Assembly: GCA_943329595.2 (NCBI GenBank)
Contig: CALQEM020000118.1
Location: 1 to 10,386, forward strand
Length of the DNA stretch: 10,386 nucleotides
Direction of reading: 5' to 3'
Source of the DNA: CAIYMF01 sp943329595
GTDB taxonomy: Bacteria > Actinomycetota > Actinomycetes > S36-B12 > CAIYMF01
Shown here: positions 1 through 6,278 of the stretch, piece by piece
How positions within the stretch are numbered: position 1 is the stretch's first letter
Layout: each line of letters opens with the position of its first letter
The notes under the pieces: generated by a model
The model's database searches: none
What the model was told of the DNA's origin: nothing
What the model saw: only the letters and a program-made list of their open reading frames with translations
Position numbers and translations under genes: made by a program

Positions 1-180
1 ATGGGCTACTTCGCGGCCGCCAACCCGGTGGTGCGCGCAATCTCGTTCAGCATCGCCGGCTTCTTCATCATCATGTCGCTGGTGTACATGGCCTACATCG
101 GAGTGCGGGCAGTGATCCGACGCCAGCGCAATGACGCGGCCGGTGAACACGACCCGACTCCGTCTAGCCTCGACTCATGA
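1..180 (+). CDS. C-terminal part (or small complete) membrane protein
   Basis: The frame is open from the first base of the window to a TGA at 178-180 and gives 59 residues. It begins with an ATG at base 1, but the gene may well start upstream of the window, so whether it is complete cannot be decided. Residues about 13 to 37 are hydrophobic and could cross the membrane once (FSIAGFFIIMSLVYMAYIGV). A basic stretch (RRQR) and a short acidic, polar tail follow, which suggests a cytoplasmic C-terminus. Its stop overlaps the ATG of the DedA gene in an ATGA, so the two are probably translated together. I do not recognise the family. It could equally be the last helix of a larger transporter. Confidence 0.6.
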   Translation: MGYFAAANPVVRAISFSIAGFFIIMSLVYMAYIGVRAVIRRQRNDAAGEHDPTPSSLDS

Positions 181-839
181 CCCCCCTCGCGCTGGTGGCG
201 CTCCTTGACTGGCTCAAGCCCGAGAACATCCTCACCTCGATGGGCCCCTGGGCACTCGCTGGCGTGGCGGTCATCATCTTTGCCGAGTGCGGACTGCTGC
301 TGGGCTTCTTTCTGCCCGGCGACAGCCTGCTCTTCCTCGTCGGCCTATTCGTCGGAACCGGCGCCATCGCGCAGCCGCTGTGGCTGGTCTGCGTGGTTCT
401 GGCCGTGATGGCCTTTGTCGGCAACATCGTGGGCTACTGGATTGGCGCTGCCGCGGGACCGAAGCTGTTCAACAAGCCCGACTCGCGACTGTTCAAGCAG
501 CAGTATGTCGACCGCACCCACGCGTTCTTCGAGCGCTACGGAGCCCCCGCGATCATCCTCGGCCGGTTCGTGCCGATCGTGCGCACGTTCATCACGGCGA
601 TCGCCGGCGTCGGACGTATGAACTTCCGCAAGTTCGTCGTGTACTCACTCGTGGGCGCGGTGCTGTGGGCAGGCGGGGTGACGGTGCTGGGCTACGTACT
701 CGGCGGGAACGAGTGGGTCAAGGGCCACGTCGATCTCGTGCTCGTACTGGTGGTGCTCGTCAGCATTCTCCCGCTGATTGTCGAGTACCTGCGGCACCGC
801 AATAACGCCTCACTCAACGACAACTCCGACCCCGCCTAA
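177..839 (+). CDS. DedA family membrane protein (VTT/SNARE-associated domain)
   Basis: This 220-residue polytopic inner-membrane protein has the DedA signature features. They are an acidic residue in the first long hydrophobic segment (E37), FFLPGDSLLF at 44-53, the glycine-rich GNIVGYWIGAAAG at 82-94, and GRFVPIVRTF at 129-138 followed by AGVGRMNF and GAVLW near 160-164. Length is normal for bacterial DedA proteins. Members of the family are known to support membrane homeostasis, and some recycle undecaprenyl phosphate across the membrane. Which lipid this one handles cannot be read from the sequence. The start is the ATG in the 4-base overlap with the preceding membrane-protein frame, which implies translational coupling. 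The C-terminal tail is polar (RHRNNASLNDNSDPA). It faces pyrE tail to tail, 23 bases apart. Confidence 0.93.
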   Translation: MTPLALVALLDWLKPENILTSMGPWALAGVAVIIFAECGLLLGFFLPGDSLLFLVGLFVGTGAIAQPLWLVCVVLAVMAFVGNIVGYWIGAAAGPKLFNKPDSRLFKQQYVDRTHAFFERYGAPAIILGRFVPIVRTFITAIAGVGRMNFRKFVVYSLVGAVLWAGGVTVLGYVLGGNEWVKGHVDLVLVLVVLVSILPLIVEYLRHRNNASLNDNSDPA

Positions 840-862
840 CCGGCCGCCTCAGCGGGAAGTGC

Positions 863-1420
863 TCAGGCTAGGCCAAGGTCTTCCAGCGAGTAGGCCGCGA
901 GGTACGTGAAGCCAGCCTCCACGACCTTCGGGCCGGCGCCACGGTCGACAATCACCACCACCGCCACTGTCTCGGCGCCGTCGTTGGTCAGTGCCTCGAC
1001 TGCTGTGAGCACCGAGCCGCCCGTGGTGGAGGTGTCCTCGACGGCAAGCACGCGACGGCCCGCCACGTTGGGCCCCTCGATTCGTCGCTGCAAACCGTGG
1101 TCCTTCTCGCTCTTGCGCACCACGAAGGAGTCGAGTCGACGGCCCTGTGCGTGCGCCACGTGCATCATCGCGGTGGCGACCGGGTCGGCGCCTAGCGTGA
1201 GTCCACCGACAGCGTCGTAGTCGAGGTGCGCCGTGGTCTCGAGCATGACCTGCCCGACGAGCGGCGCGGCCTCGCCGTCGAGGGTCACTCGCCGAAGGTC
1301 GACGTAGTAGTCGGCCTCACGGCCACTCGACAGGATCACTGTGCCGTACACGACGGCCTTGGCGAGGATCTGCTCGCGGAGGGCGAACCAAGCGGGGCTG
1401 TGGTCGGCAGAGTCAGTCAT
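863..1420 (-). CDS. pyrE: Orotate phosphoribosyltransferase
   Basis: This enzyme of de novo pyrimidine synthesis joins orotate to PRPP to give orotidine 5'-phosphate in the cytoplasm. The 185-residue protein carries the type I phosphoribosyltransferase PRPP-binding motif VLAVEDTSTTGGS at 124-136, with the paired acidic residues E128-D129. It also has the mobile catalytic loop VRKSEKDHG at 101-109 and the conserved SSGREADYYVDLRRVTLDG region at 31-49, where OPRTases bind substrate. Length fits the family. It lies alone on the minus strand, not beside other pyr genes, divergent from the 1467 gene with 46 bases between them. No good Shine-Dalgarno sequence precedes the ATG, but a -10-like TAGGCT ends 6 bases before it, so the message may be leaderless. 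Confidence 0.95.
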   Translation of the reverse strand: MTDSADHSPAWFALREQILAKAVVYGTVILSSGREADYYVDLRRVTLDGEAAPLVGQVMLETTAHLDYDAVGGLTLGADPVATAMMHVAHAQGRRLDSFVVRKSEKDHGLQRRIEGPNVAGRRVLAVEDTSTTGGSVLTAVEALTNDGAETVAVVVIVDRGAGPKVVEAGFTYLAAYSLEDLGLA

Positions 1421-1426
1421 GCGGGG

Positions 1427-1432
1427 AGCCTA
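1427..1432 (-). promoter_or_regulatory. Candidate -10 hexamer for leaderless pyrE
   Basis: TAGGCT on the minus strand fits TANNNT and ends 6 bases before the pyrE ATG, so transcription would start at or next to the A of the start codon. No convincing -35 box is visible 16 to 18 bases upstream. This is inference from spacing and from the same arrangement at three other genes here. Confidence 0.4.
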
Positions 1433-1452
1433 GCCGTGCCGACGGCCGGTGC

Positions 1453-1458
1453 GGGAGG
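1453..1458 (+). promoter_or_regulatory. Shine-Dalgarno sequence that fixes the 1467 start
   Basis: GGGAGG lies 8 bases before the ATG at 1467. A GTG at 1449 is in frame but lies upstream of this site, so the ATG is the better start. Confidence 0.7.
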
Positions 1459-1466
1459 CTGGCCCC

Positions 1467-1910
1467 ATGAGCGAGACGATCGCGGTGCTATGCCCAGCCG
1501 GGCCGGGCGACGTGCTTCCCGAGTGGGTAACTAACTTCCGTGGCGTGGTGCTGCCCCCCACCGACCCTGACTCTGCGGCCTCATGGGTCGCACAGGCCGC
1601 GCTGTCGCTGCACGCCGCGATCGAGTCGCTCGCGCCTGCCCTGTCTGTAACTCTGGTGGCGGTTGGCACCGCCACGACGCTCGTGCCTCAACTCGGGTTC
1701 GCGGCGCGGGCGGCTCGGCGCCCGATCAGCTGCTACGTGCTGGTCGACGGTGAGCTGCCCTCGGCGTCGACCCGCAGTACCGACTGGCCCGACGCCGCCG
1801 TGGTTGTGGTGTGCCGGGCGGAATCGATGGCGGCCCAAGCCTTGCTGCGCGGGTGGGAGGTGCTCGGCGGCGACCCCGCCGACATGATCGCCGAGCTCGC
1901 GCGTCGCTGA
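1467..1910 (+). CDS. Hypothetical protein, possibly a degenerate alpha/beta-hydrolase-like fold
   Basis: This is a 147-residue soluble protein with no signal peptide or membrane segment. It is rich in alternating hydrophobic strands and alanine-rich helices: a first strand TIAVLCPAGPG, a central strand LSVTLVAVGTATTLVPQLGFAARA, then ISCYVLVDGELP and DAAVVVVCRAESM. The strand-turn-helix around VAVGTATTL resembles the nucleophile elbow region of alpha/beta hydrolases, but the GxSxG serine is absent, so if it belongs to that fold it is probably not a hydrolase. The protein is shorter than a full hydrolase. The ATG at 1467 is supported by a GGGAGG ribosome-binding site. It is divergent from pyrE and ends 2 bases from the convergent short-chain dehydrogenase. 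I cannot assign a function. Confidence 0.72.
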   Translation: MSETIAVLCPAGPGDVLPEWVTNFRGVVLPPTDPDSAASWVAQAALSLHAAIESLAPALSVTLVAVGTATTLVPQLGFAARAARRPISCYVLVDGELPSASTRSTDWPDAAVVVVCRAESMAAQALLRGWEVLGGDPADMIAELARR

Positions 1911-1912
1911 CC

Positions 1913-2692
1913 CTAGCCCTTCTTGCGGCTGCGCTCGTTGGGTCGATTGCCGCTAACCGCGCGAACTACCGGGCGCGGCAGGTACTTCACCAGCGTCGAC
2001 AGCGCCTTGTACTGCAGCCCCGGAACGGTAACCGGCCTACCCCTGCGCACGTCGCGCAACGCGTCGGCCGCCACAGTGTCGGAGTTGAGCCACAGCCACT
2101 CGGGCAGGCCGCTCATGTCCATGTCGGCCCGCTGGTGAAACTCGGTGCGCGTGAAGCCGGGCGCCAGCGCGTTGACGTGAACCCCGGTGCCCGCGAGTTC
2201 GCGGTTGAGTGACTCACTGAACACGGTGCACCACGACTTCGCTGCCGAGTACGTGCCCCCGGCGATCCAGGCGGCAACACTGCTGACGTTGACGATGCCA
2301 CCCTGACCCCGTTCGACCATCCCCGGAACCGCCGCGTGGCTCAGGCGCATGACGGCGGTAACGAGCACGTCGAGGAGTCGCTGCTCGTCGACGATGGGCG
2401 AGGTCGAGAAGGGGTCGTTGAGCCCGAAGCCCGCGTTGTTGACCAGCAGGTCGATCGGGCGCTCGCGGTTGGCCAGCCGAGCCTCGACCCGCTCGCTGTC
2501 AGATCGCACCGAGAGGTCGGCCGGTAGCACCTCACACGCGATTCGGTGCTGGGCGCGAAGCCGCACGGCCAGTTCCTCGAGCCGCGTGGCGTCGCGCGCC
2601 ACCAGCACCAGGTCGGTTCCCTCGGCTGCGAGCAGGGTGGCGAACGAGAGACCGATGCCGGCGGTGGGCCCGGTGATGAGCGCGGTGGTCAC
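1913..2692 (-). CDS. Short-chain dehydrogenase/reductase (DltE-like classical SDR)
   Basis: This 259-residue protein is an NAD(P)(H)-dependent oxidoreductase with a Rossmann fold. The cofactor motif TGPTAGIG is at 7-14 (classical TGxxxGIG), an arginine after the second strand (VARD, 31-34) hints at NADPH, and NNAG is at 85-88. The catalytic set is serine 137 or 138 (VNVSS), Y148 and K152 (YSAAK). The arrangement fits the short-chain dehydrogenases of COG0300. The C-terminal end is basic (NERSRKKG). The substrate is unknown. Translation starts at a GTG whose bases overlap the TGA of the upstream dehydrogenase (GTGA), so the two are co-transcribed and probably coupled. Both reduce carbonyl or enone compounds, so a shared detoxification or secondary pathway is possible but unproven. 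Confidence 0.92.
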   Translation of the reverse strand: MTTALITGPTAGIGLSFATLLAAEGTDLVLVARDATRLEELAVRLRAQHRIACEVLPADLSVRSDSERVEARLANRERPIDLLVNNAGFGLNDPFSTSPIVDEQRLLDVLVTAVMRLSHAAVPGMVERGQGGIVNVSSVAAWIAGGTYSAAKSWCTVFSESLNRELAGTGVHVNALAPGFTRTEFHQRADMDMSGLPEWLWLNSDTVAADALRDVRRGRPVTVPGLQYKALSTLVKYLPRPVVRAVSGNRPNERSRKKG

Positions 2693-3660
2693 AGTTCGAT
2701 CAGCACCTTGCCGAGAACACCAGCCTCGACGGCATCGTGCGCGTCGGCGATCTGATCGAGCGTGAAGCGATGCTCGGGAAGAAGCGCCGCGAGCGCACCC
2801 GCCTCGAGGGCCTGGGTGATGCCGCGGGTTGCAGCGGCAATCTGCTCGGGGGTGAACACGTACACCAGGGCGAACCGCAGGGTGGCGTTCATGGTCATGA
2901 GCGTGCGAACCGGAATCTCAGGATCGGTGAGCTCGTTGGCATAGGTCACAATGACGCCGTGAGGCGCGAGCACCGCGAGATTGAGTTCCCGGTTGGTGCC
3001 GAGTGCGACCTCGATGATGCGTGATACTCCGCCGGGCGCCGCGGCGCGGATCTGCTGCGCGGCGTCGGCATCGCGGTAGTTGACCACCACGTGAGCGCCT
3101 GCAGCAGTGGCGAGGCGCCCCTTCTCCTCAGAGCTCACGGTGGCAATCACGCGGGCACCGCCGTGCACCGCGAGCTGAATCGCCGCGTTTCCGACCGCGC
3201 CGGCTCCGCCCGCCACGAGGATGGTGCGCCCCTCGATCGGTCCGTCGGAGTAGAGGCATCCGTGCGCGGTGATGAACGGGATGCCGAGCGCACCTGCGAA
3301 GCTGAGGTCGACGCCATCGGGCACCGGCACGGCCTGACCCTCAGGCAGCACGACGAACTCGGCAGCTGTACCACCGGTTCGCTGCCACGCGGCATGGAAG
3401 ATCCACACCCGCTGGCCGACTCGCGAAGAATCGACGCCATCACCAACGCTGTCGATCACGCCGGACCCGTCTTGGTTGGGTGTTTGCTGGGGGCCCACCA
3501 TCGGGGCCTCGGACACGCGCATCTTCCAGTCGGTGGGGTTCACCGCCGAGAAGCTGATACGAACGCGCACCTCACCCGCGCCTGGCTGGGGGTCGGGCAG
3601 CTCAACCACCGACAGCACCTCACGAGCAACACCCTTGCGAGAGTAAACAGCAGCGCGCAT
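2689..3660 (-). CDS. NADPH:quinone oxidoreductase-type medium-chain dehydrogenase
   Basis: This 323-residue member of the MDR superfamily has an N-terminal GroES-like domain (about 1-125), including the SAVNPTDWKMR segment at 38-48, and a Rossmann domain with the nucleotide motif AGGAGAVG at 150-157. The structural and catalytic zinc cysteines of alcohol dehydrogenases are missing, which places it with zinc-independent quinone oxidoreductases or zeta-crystallin-like enzymes that reduce quinones or enones with NADPH. A longer frame from a GTG at 3669 exists, but AGGAGG at 3669-3674 sits 8 bases before the ATG at 3660 and overlaps that GTG, so 3660 is chosen. It is the first gene of a two-gene operon with the overlapping SDR and is divergent from the aminotransferase. 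Confidence 0.92.
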   Translation of the reverse strand: MRAAVYSRKGVAREVLSVVELPDPQPGAGEVRVRISFSAVNPTDWKMRVSEAPMVGPQQTPNQDGSGVIDSVGDGVDSSRVGQRVWIFHAAWQRTGGTAAEFVVLPEGQAVPVPDGVDLSFAGALGIPFITAHGCLYSDGPIEGRTILVAGGAGAVGNAAIQLAVHGGARVIATVSSEEKGRLATAAGAHVVVNYRDADAAQQIRAAAPGGVSRIIEVALGTNRELNLAVLAPHGVIVTYANELTDPEIPVRTLMTMNATLRFALVYVFTPEQIAAATRGITQALEAGALAALLPEHRFTLDQIADAHDAVEAGVLGKVLIEL

Positions 3661-3668
3661 GTCACCCA

Positions 3669-3674
3669 CCTCCT
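3669..3674 (-). promoter_or_regulatory. Strong Shine-Dalgarno sequence for the quinone oxidoreductase
   Basis: AGGAGG on the minus strand, 8 bases upstream of the ATG at 3660. It decides against the in-frame GTG at 3669, which lies inside the site. It also shows that this gene, unlike several neighbours, has a 5' leader. Confidence 0.8.
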
Positions 3675-3704
3675 GCGACCACCCTACTGACGATCGGCCT
3701 TCGA

Positions 3705-3710
3705 TACGGT
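3705..3710 (+). promoter_or_regulatory. Candidate -10 hexamer for a leaderless aminotransferase
   Basis: TACGGT fits TANNNT and ends 6 bases before the ATG at 3717. No purine-rich ribosome-binding site lies between them. No clear -35 box is seen. Confidence 0.4.
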
Positions 3711-3716
3711 TGCCCC

Positions 3717-4889
3717 ATGTCCGAGAACCAGTGGCAGCGTCTCGTGCCGCGTCTGCACCCCCATGGCCCCACAGTCTTCGGCGAGATGGGGGCGCTCGCC
3801 GCCCGCACCGGAGCAGTCAACCTCGGTCAGGGCTTCCCCGACGAGGCGGGGCCGGAGGAGCTTCGGGCCATCGCGATGGCCGAGGTTTCAGACCCGCTCG
3901 GCAACCAGTACCCCCCGGCGCACGGACGTATCGAGTTGCGTAAGGCCATCGCCGAGCACCAGCGCGACTGGTACGGCCTCGACTACGACCCGCACACCGA
4001 GGTCGTCGTCGGCACGGGTGCGAGTGAGGCCATCGCGAGTGCGCTGCTGGCCCTCATTCACCTCGGCGACGAGGTGTTGGCCTTCGAGCCCGCCTTCGAC
4101 ATCTACGCCGCCCAGACGGCACTCGCGGGCGGAGACTTCCGCACGGTGCCGCTCGGTCCCGGATTTCGCCCCGACGTCGCGGCCCTTGAGGCTGCGATCG
4201 GACCACGCACCCGCATGCTCCTGCTGAACTCTCCGCACAATCCCAGCGGCGTGGTGTTCACGCGTGCCGAGTGCGAGGCCATTGCTCGCCTAGCCGTCGA
4301 GCACGACCTGCTGGTGCTCAGCGACGAGGTGTACGAGCACCTCATTTACGACGACGCTGAGCACATTCCGTTCGCCACACTGCCCGGTATGCGCGAGCGC
4401 ACCATCAGCGTCGGCAGCGGCGGCAAGTCGTTCTCGTTCACCGGCTGGAAGGTGGGCTGGGCGTGCGCCCCCGCCGACCTGATGGCAGCCATTCGCGTGC
4501 CGCGGCAGCACCTCTCATACGTGAGTGGCGGCCCCTTCCAGAATGCGATTGCCGCAGGCCTGCGCCTGCCGAGGCCCTACTTCACCGACTTCGCAGCAGC
4601 GCTGCAGGGAAAGCGCGACCACCTCATCGAGGGCCTGCGCTCGATCGGCCTCGACCCGATCGTCCCGAAGGGCACCTACTTCGTGGTCACCGACGTCTCG
4701 CCGCTCGGCACCACCGACGGGGCCGAGTTCGCGTGGGGGCTGCCCGAGCGCGCCGGAGTGGCCTGCATTCCGGTGGGGGCCTTCTGCCAGCAGCGCGGCG
4801 ACGCCGATCGCTATGTGCGCTGGACCTTCTGCAAGAGGTACGAGGTGCTTGACGCCGCCATTGAGCGTCTGCGCGCCGAATTCAACTAG
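3717..4889 (+). CDS. PLP-dependent class I/II aminotransferase
   Basis: This 390-residue fold-type I aminotransferase uses pyridoxal phosphate to move an amino group between an amino acid and a 2-oxo acid. Visible features include VNLGQGFPDEAGP at 34-46, GTGASEAI at 99-106 (phosphate-binding loop), NSPHNPSG at 171-178, SDEVYEH at 202-208 and SGGKSFSFTGWKVGW at 234-248. In the last of these K237 forms the Schiff base. R369 in RWTFCK is the arginine that binds the substrate carboxylate. The pattern is closest to the kynurenine/glutamine/methionine aminotransferase and succinyldiaminopimelate aminotransferase (DapC-like) group, so the exact substrate is open. No biosynthetic partner lies next to it. 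The ATG probably begins a leaderless message. Confidence 0.93.
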   Translation: MSENQWQRLVPRLHPHGPTVFGEMGALAARTGAVNLGQGFPDEAGPEELRAIAMAEVSDPLGNQYPPAHGRIELRKAIAEHQRDWYGLDYDPHTEVVVGTGASEAIASALLALIHLGDEVLAFEPAFDIYAAQTALAGGDFRTVPLGPGFRPDVAALEAAIGPRTRMLLLNSPHNPSGVVFTRAECEAIARLAVEHDLLVLSDEVYEHLIYDDAEHIPFATLPGMRERTISVGSGGKSFSFTGWKVGWACAPADLMAAIRVPRQHLSYVSGGPFQNAIAAGLRLPRPYFTDFAAALQGKRDHLIEGLRSIGLDPIVPKGTYFVVTDVSPLGTTDGAEFAWGLPERAGVACIPVGAFCQQRGDADRYVRWTFCKRYEVLDAAIERLRAEFN

Positions 4890-4925
4890 TCGCGCGTCCG
4901 TCGTATTCGGATTCCACCCCCCCAC

Positions 4926-4946
4926 GAACTTGTGTCAGATTCGGAC
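4926..4946 (+). repeat. Single arm of the palindromic repeat family
   Basis: These 21 bases begin with the same GAACTTGTGTCA core as the left arms of the three full palindromes, and the arm reads GAACTTGTGTCAGATTCGGAC minus its last base when compared by position. No matching right arm follows. Instead the sequence runs directly into the flank of the complete copy at 4966. It looks like a truncated or half copy. Confidence 0.75.
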
Positions 4947-4965
4947 CTCACCCCACCTCTGACTC

Positions 4966-5014
4966 GAACTTGTGTCAGATGTGGACGAACAATGTCCACT
5001 TTTGACACAAGTTC
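4966..5014. repeat. Palindromic repeat, copy 1 (21-base arms, 7-base loop)
   Basis: Left arm 4966-4986 and right arm 4994-5014 pair with two mismatches around the 7-base loop GAACAAT. Both outer arm ends carry GAACTTGTGTCA or its complement. The preceding 20 bases are pyrimidine-rich and the following bases purine-rich, which extends an imperfect stem. The stretch 4946-5016 matches 7171-7241 at 68 of 71 positions by hand alignment. It lies between the convergent aminotransferase and ubiquitin-like genes and could act as a bidirectional terminator, although no T-tract follows. Confidence 0.9.
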
Positions 5015-5092
5015 AGGGAAAGGGGTGAACGGGGAAGGTTGTCGAGCGCGATGGTGCCCGGGACGCACCGCCCTGGATGCTCGAATGAGTTG

Positions 5093-5674
5093 CTAGCGGT
5101 CGTCGCGGCTAAGGCTCACCACGTCGATGAGGCCGGCCTCGCCGACGTCGAGTGTGGAGAAGGTGAGGGTCGCCGACACGGTGCCCTTCGGCGCGTTGCA
5201 CAGGAGCTCGCACGGCTCGAGCTCGGCGGCGACGATGCTGCCCGTGTAGCGGGCCGTTGAGGTGCCCTTGCGGTCGAAGAACTCGACCGTGTAGGTGAGA
5301 ATGCCCAACGCGCTGAAGCCGACGGTGTAGTGGCCGGGCTTGAGACCGCGCACCTGCTGGCTCATCGACGAGTTCACGCCGAGCGAGGCGAGCCGCGCTC
5401 CCGCGCCCACGGGCGGGGTGATGCCCTCATCGGCGTAGGTCACCACACCGGTGACGGGCACGAGGGTCAGCAGGTGAAGGACCGACTCCTTCTTGATGTC
5501 GTAGTCGCTGAGAGTGCGACCATCCTCAAGGACCTTGCCGCCGTAGATCAGGGTCTGCTGGTCGGGCGGGAAGCCTTCCTTGTCCTGGATCTTCTGCTTG
5601 ACGTTGTCGATGGTGTCCGACGGCTCGACCTCGAGGGTGATCATCGTCGTTCTCGTGCGGATGAAGATCTGCAT
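5093..5674 (-). CDS. Ubiquitin-like domain protein with C-terminal galactose-binding-like region (second copy)
   Basis: In this 193-residue protein, residues 1-75 align with eukaryotic ubiquitin at about 53 of 75 positions (hand count). Shared stretches include ITLEVEPSDTI, KIQDKEG, PPDQQ, LEDGRTLSDY and KKES. One residue is missing in the beta1-beta2 turn. Counterparts of ubiquitin K27, K29, K33, K48 and K63 are present (K26, K28, K32, K47, K62), K6 is arginine and K11 is lost. The hydrophobic patch L8-I44-V70 reads R-I-L. The end is LTLVPVTG, not LRLRGG, and continues into a beta-rich domain (about 77-190) with YTVGF, VEFFDRKG and GLIDVVSL, like the end of DUF642/carbohydrate-binding jelly rolls. 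It carries a CELLC pair (155, 159). No signal peptide is present. A GAGAGG site 7 bases before the ATG supports the start. Function unknown. Confidence 0.9.
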   Translation of the reverse strand: MQIFIRTRTTMITLEVEPSDTIDNVKQKIQDKEGFPPDQQTLIYGGKVLEDGRTLSDYDIKKESVLHLLTLVPVTGVVTYADEGITPPVGAGARLASLGVNSSMSQQVRGLKPGHYTVGFSALGILTYTVEFFDRKGTSTARYTGSIVAAELEPCELLCNAPKGTVSATLTFSTLDVGEAGLIDVVSLSRDDR

Positions 5675-5681
5675 GGAGGTG

Positions 5682-5687
5682 CCTCTC
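5682..5687 (-). promoter_or_regulatory. Shine-Dalgarno sequence for the second ubiquitin-like gene
   Basis: GAGAGG on the minus strand lies in the 16-base gap between the two ubiquitin-like genes, 7 bases before the ATG at 5674. It gives this gene its own initiation site, unlike the upstream copy, which appears to depend on coupling. Confidence 0.65.
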
Positions 5688-5690
5688 GGC

Positions 5691-6278
5691 TTAGGCGCTC
5701 GTCAGGCTCACGACATCGATAAGGCCCGCCTCGCCCGCTTCGCGCGTGGAGAAGGTGAGTGTGACCGATGCGGTGCTCTGAGGCGCCGCGCACGGCAGCG
5801 TGAAGGGGTCGAGTGTGGTCGACGTGACGTTGCCCGTGTAGCGGGCGGTGGAGTTTCCCTTCCTGTCGAAGAACTCCACCACGAACGACAGCGAACCCTG
5901 AGAGTAGAAGCCCACGGTGTAGCGTCCCGATTTGATGTCGCGCACGCGCTGGCTCATGGAACAATTCGGACCCAGGCAGGCCAGCCGTCCTCCGCCGGTC
6001 TCGGGCGCGGTGACACCCACCGCCTCGTACGTGACCACCCCGGTCTGGCGCACGAGACGCACCAGGTTAAGGGTCGCCTCCTTCTGGATGTTGTAGTCGG
6101 CCAACGTCAAGCCGTCCTGCAGCACCTGACCGGCGAAGATCAGCGTCTGCTGCTCAGGCGGAATGAACAGCGTGTCCTCGATCTTCTGCTTGACGTTCTC
6201 GATGGAGTCGCTCGACTCGACATCGAGGGTGAGAGTGTCGCCGGTCTGCGTCTTGACGAAAATCTGCATACCGCTCAT
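5691..6278 (-). CDS. Ubiquitin-like domain protein with C-terminal galactose-binding-like region (first copy)
   Basis: In this 195-residue protein, residues 4-79 align with ubiquitin without gaps at about 51 of 76 positions (hand count), including MQIFVKT, IENVK, LIFAG and DYNIQKE. K6, K27, K29 and K63 are kept, while K11 is D, K33 is T and K48 is Q. The tail reads VRLVRQTG, without di-glycine, and leads into a ~115-residue domain sharing YTVGF, VEFFDRKG, STARYTG and GEAGLIDVVSL with the downstream paralogue. Cysteines C101 and C106 (CLGPNC) and C163 are not matched in that copy. The ATG overlaps the TGA of the Tat-signal frame and only a weak purine stretch precedes it, so reinitiation is likely. 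The N-terminal strands expected of the jelly roll are absent here and seem to lie at the end of the upstream frame. Confidence 0.9.
   Translation of the reverse strand: MSGMQIFVKTQTGDTLTLDVESSDSIENVKQKIEDTLFIPPEQQTLIFAGQVLQDGLTLADYNIQKEATLNLVRLVRQTGVVTYEAVGVTAPETGGGRLACLGPNCSMSQRVRDIKSGRYTVGFYSQGSLSFVVEFFDRKGNSTARYTGNVTSTTLDPFTLPCAAPQSTASVTLTFSTREAGEAGLIDVVSLTSA

Noticed and set aside
846..868. GCCTCAG...CTCAGGC inverted repeat between the DedA gene and pyrE as a terminator
   Set aside because: The arms match 6 of 7 bases, overlap the pyrE stop region and have no T-tract; too weak to call.
4886..5068. Small minus-strand frames with a shared ELVS-VDIVRP-LTQVR stretch at 4886-5068 and 7105-7290
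   Set aside because: The similarity comes from the repeated DNA element itself; there is no start context or other coding sign.
5053..5069. GGTGC/GCACC hairpin downstream of the second ubiquitin-like gene as a terminator
   Set aside because: Only a 5-base stem with a 7-base loop and no T-tract on either strand.
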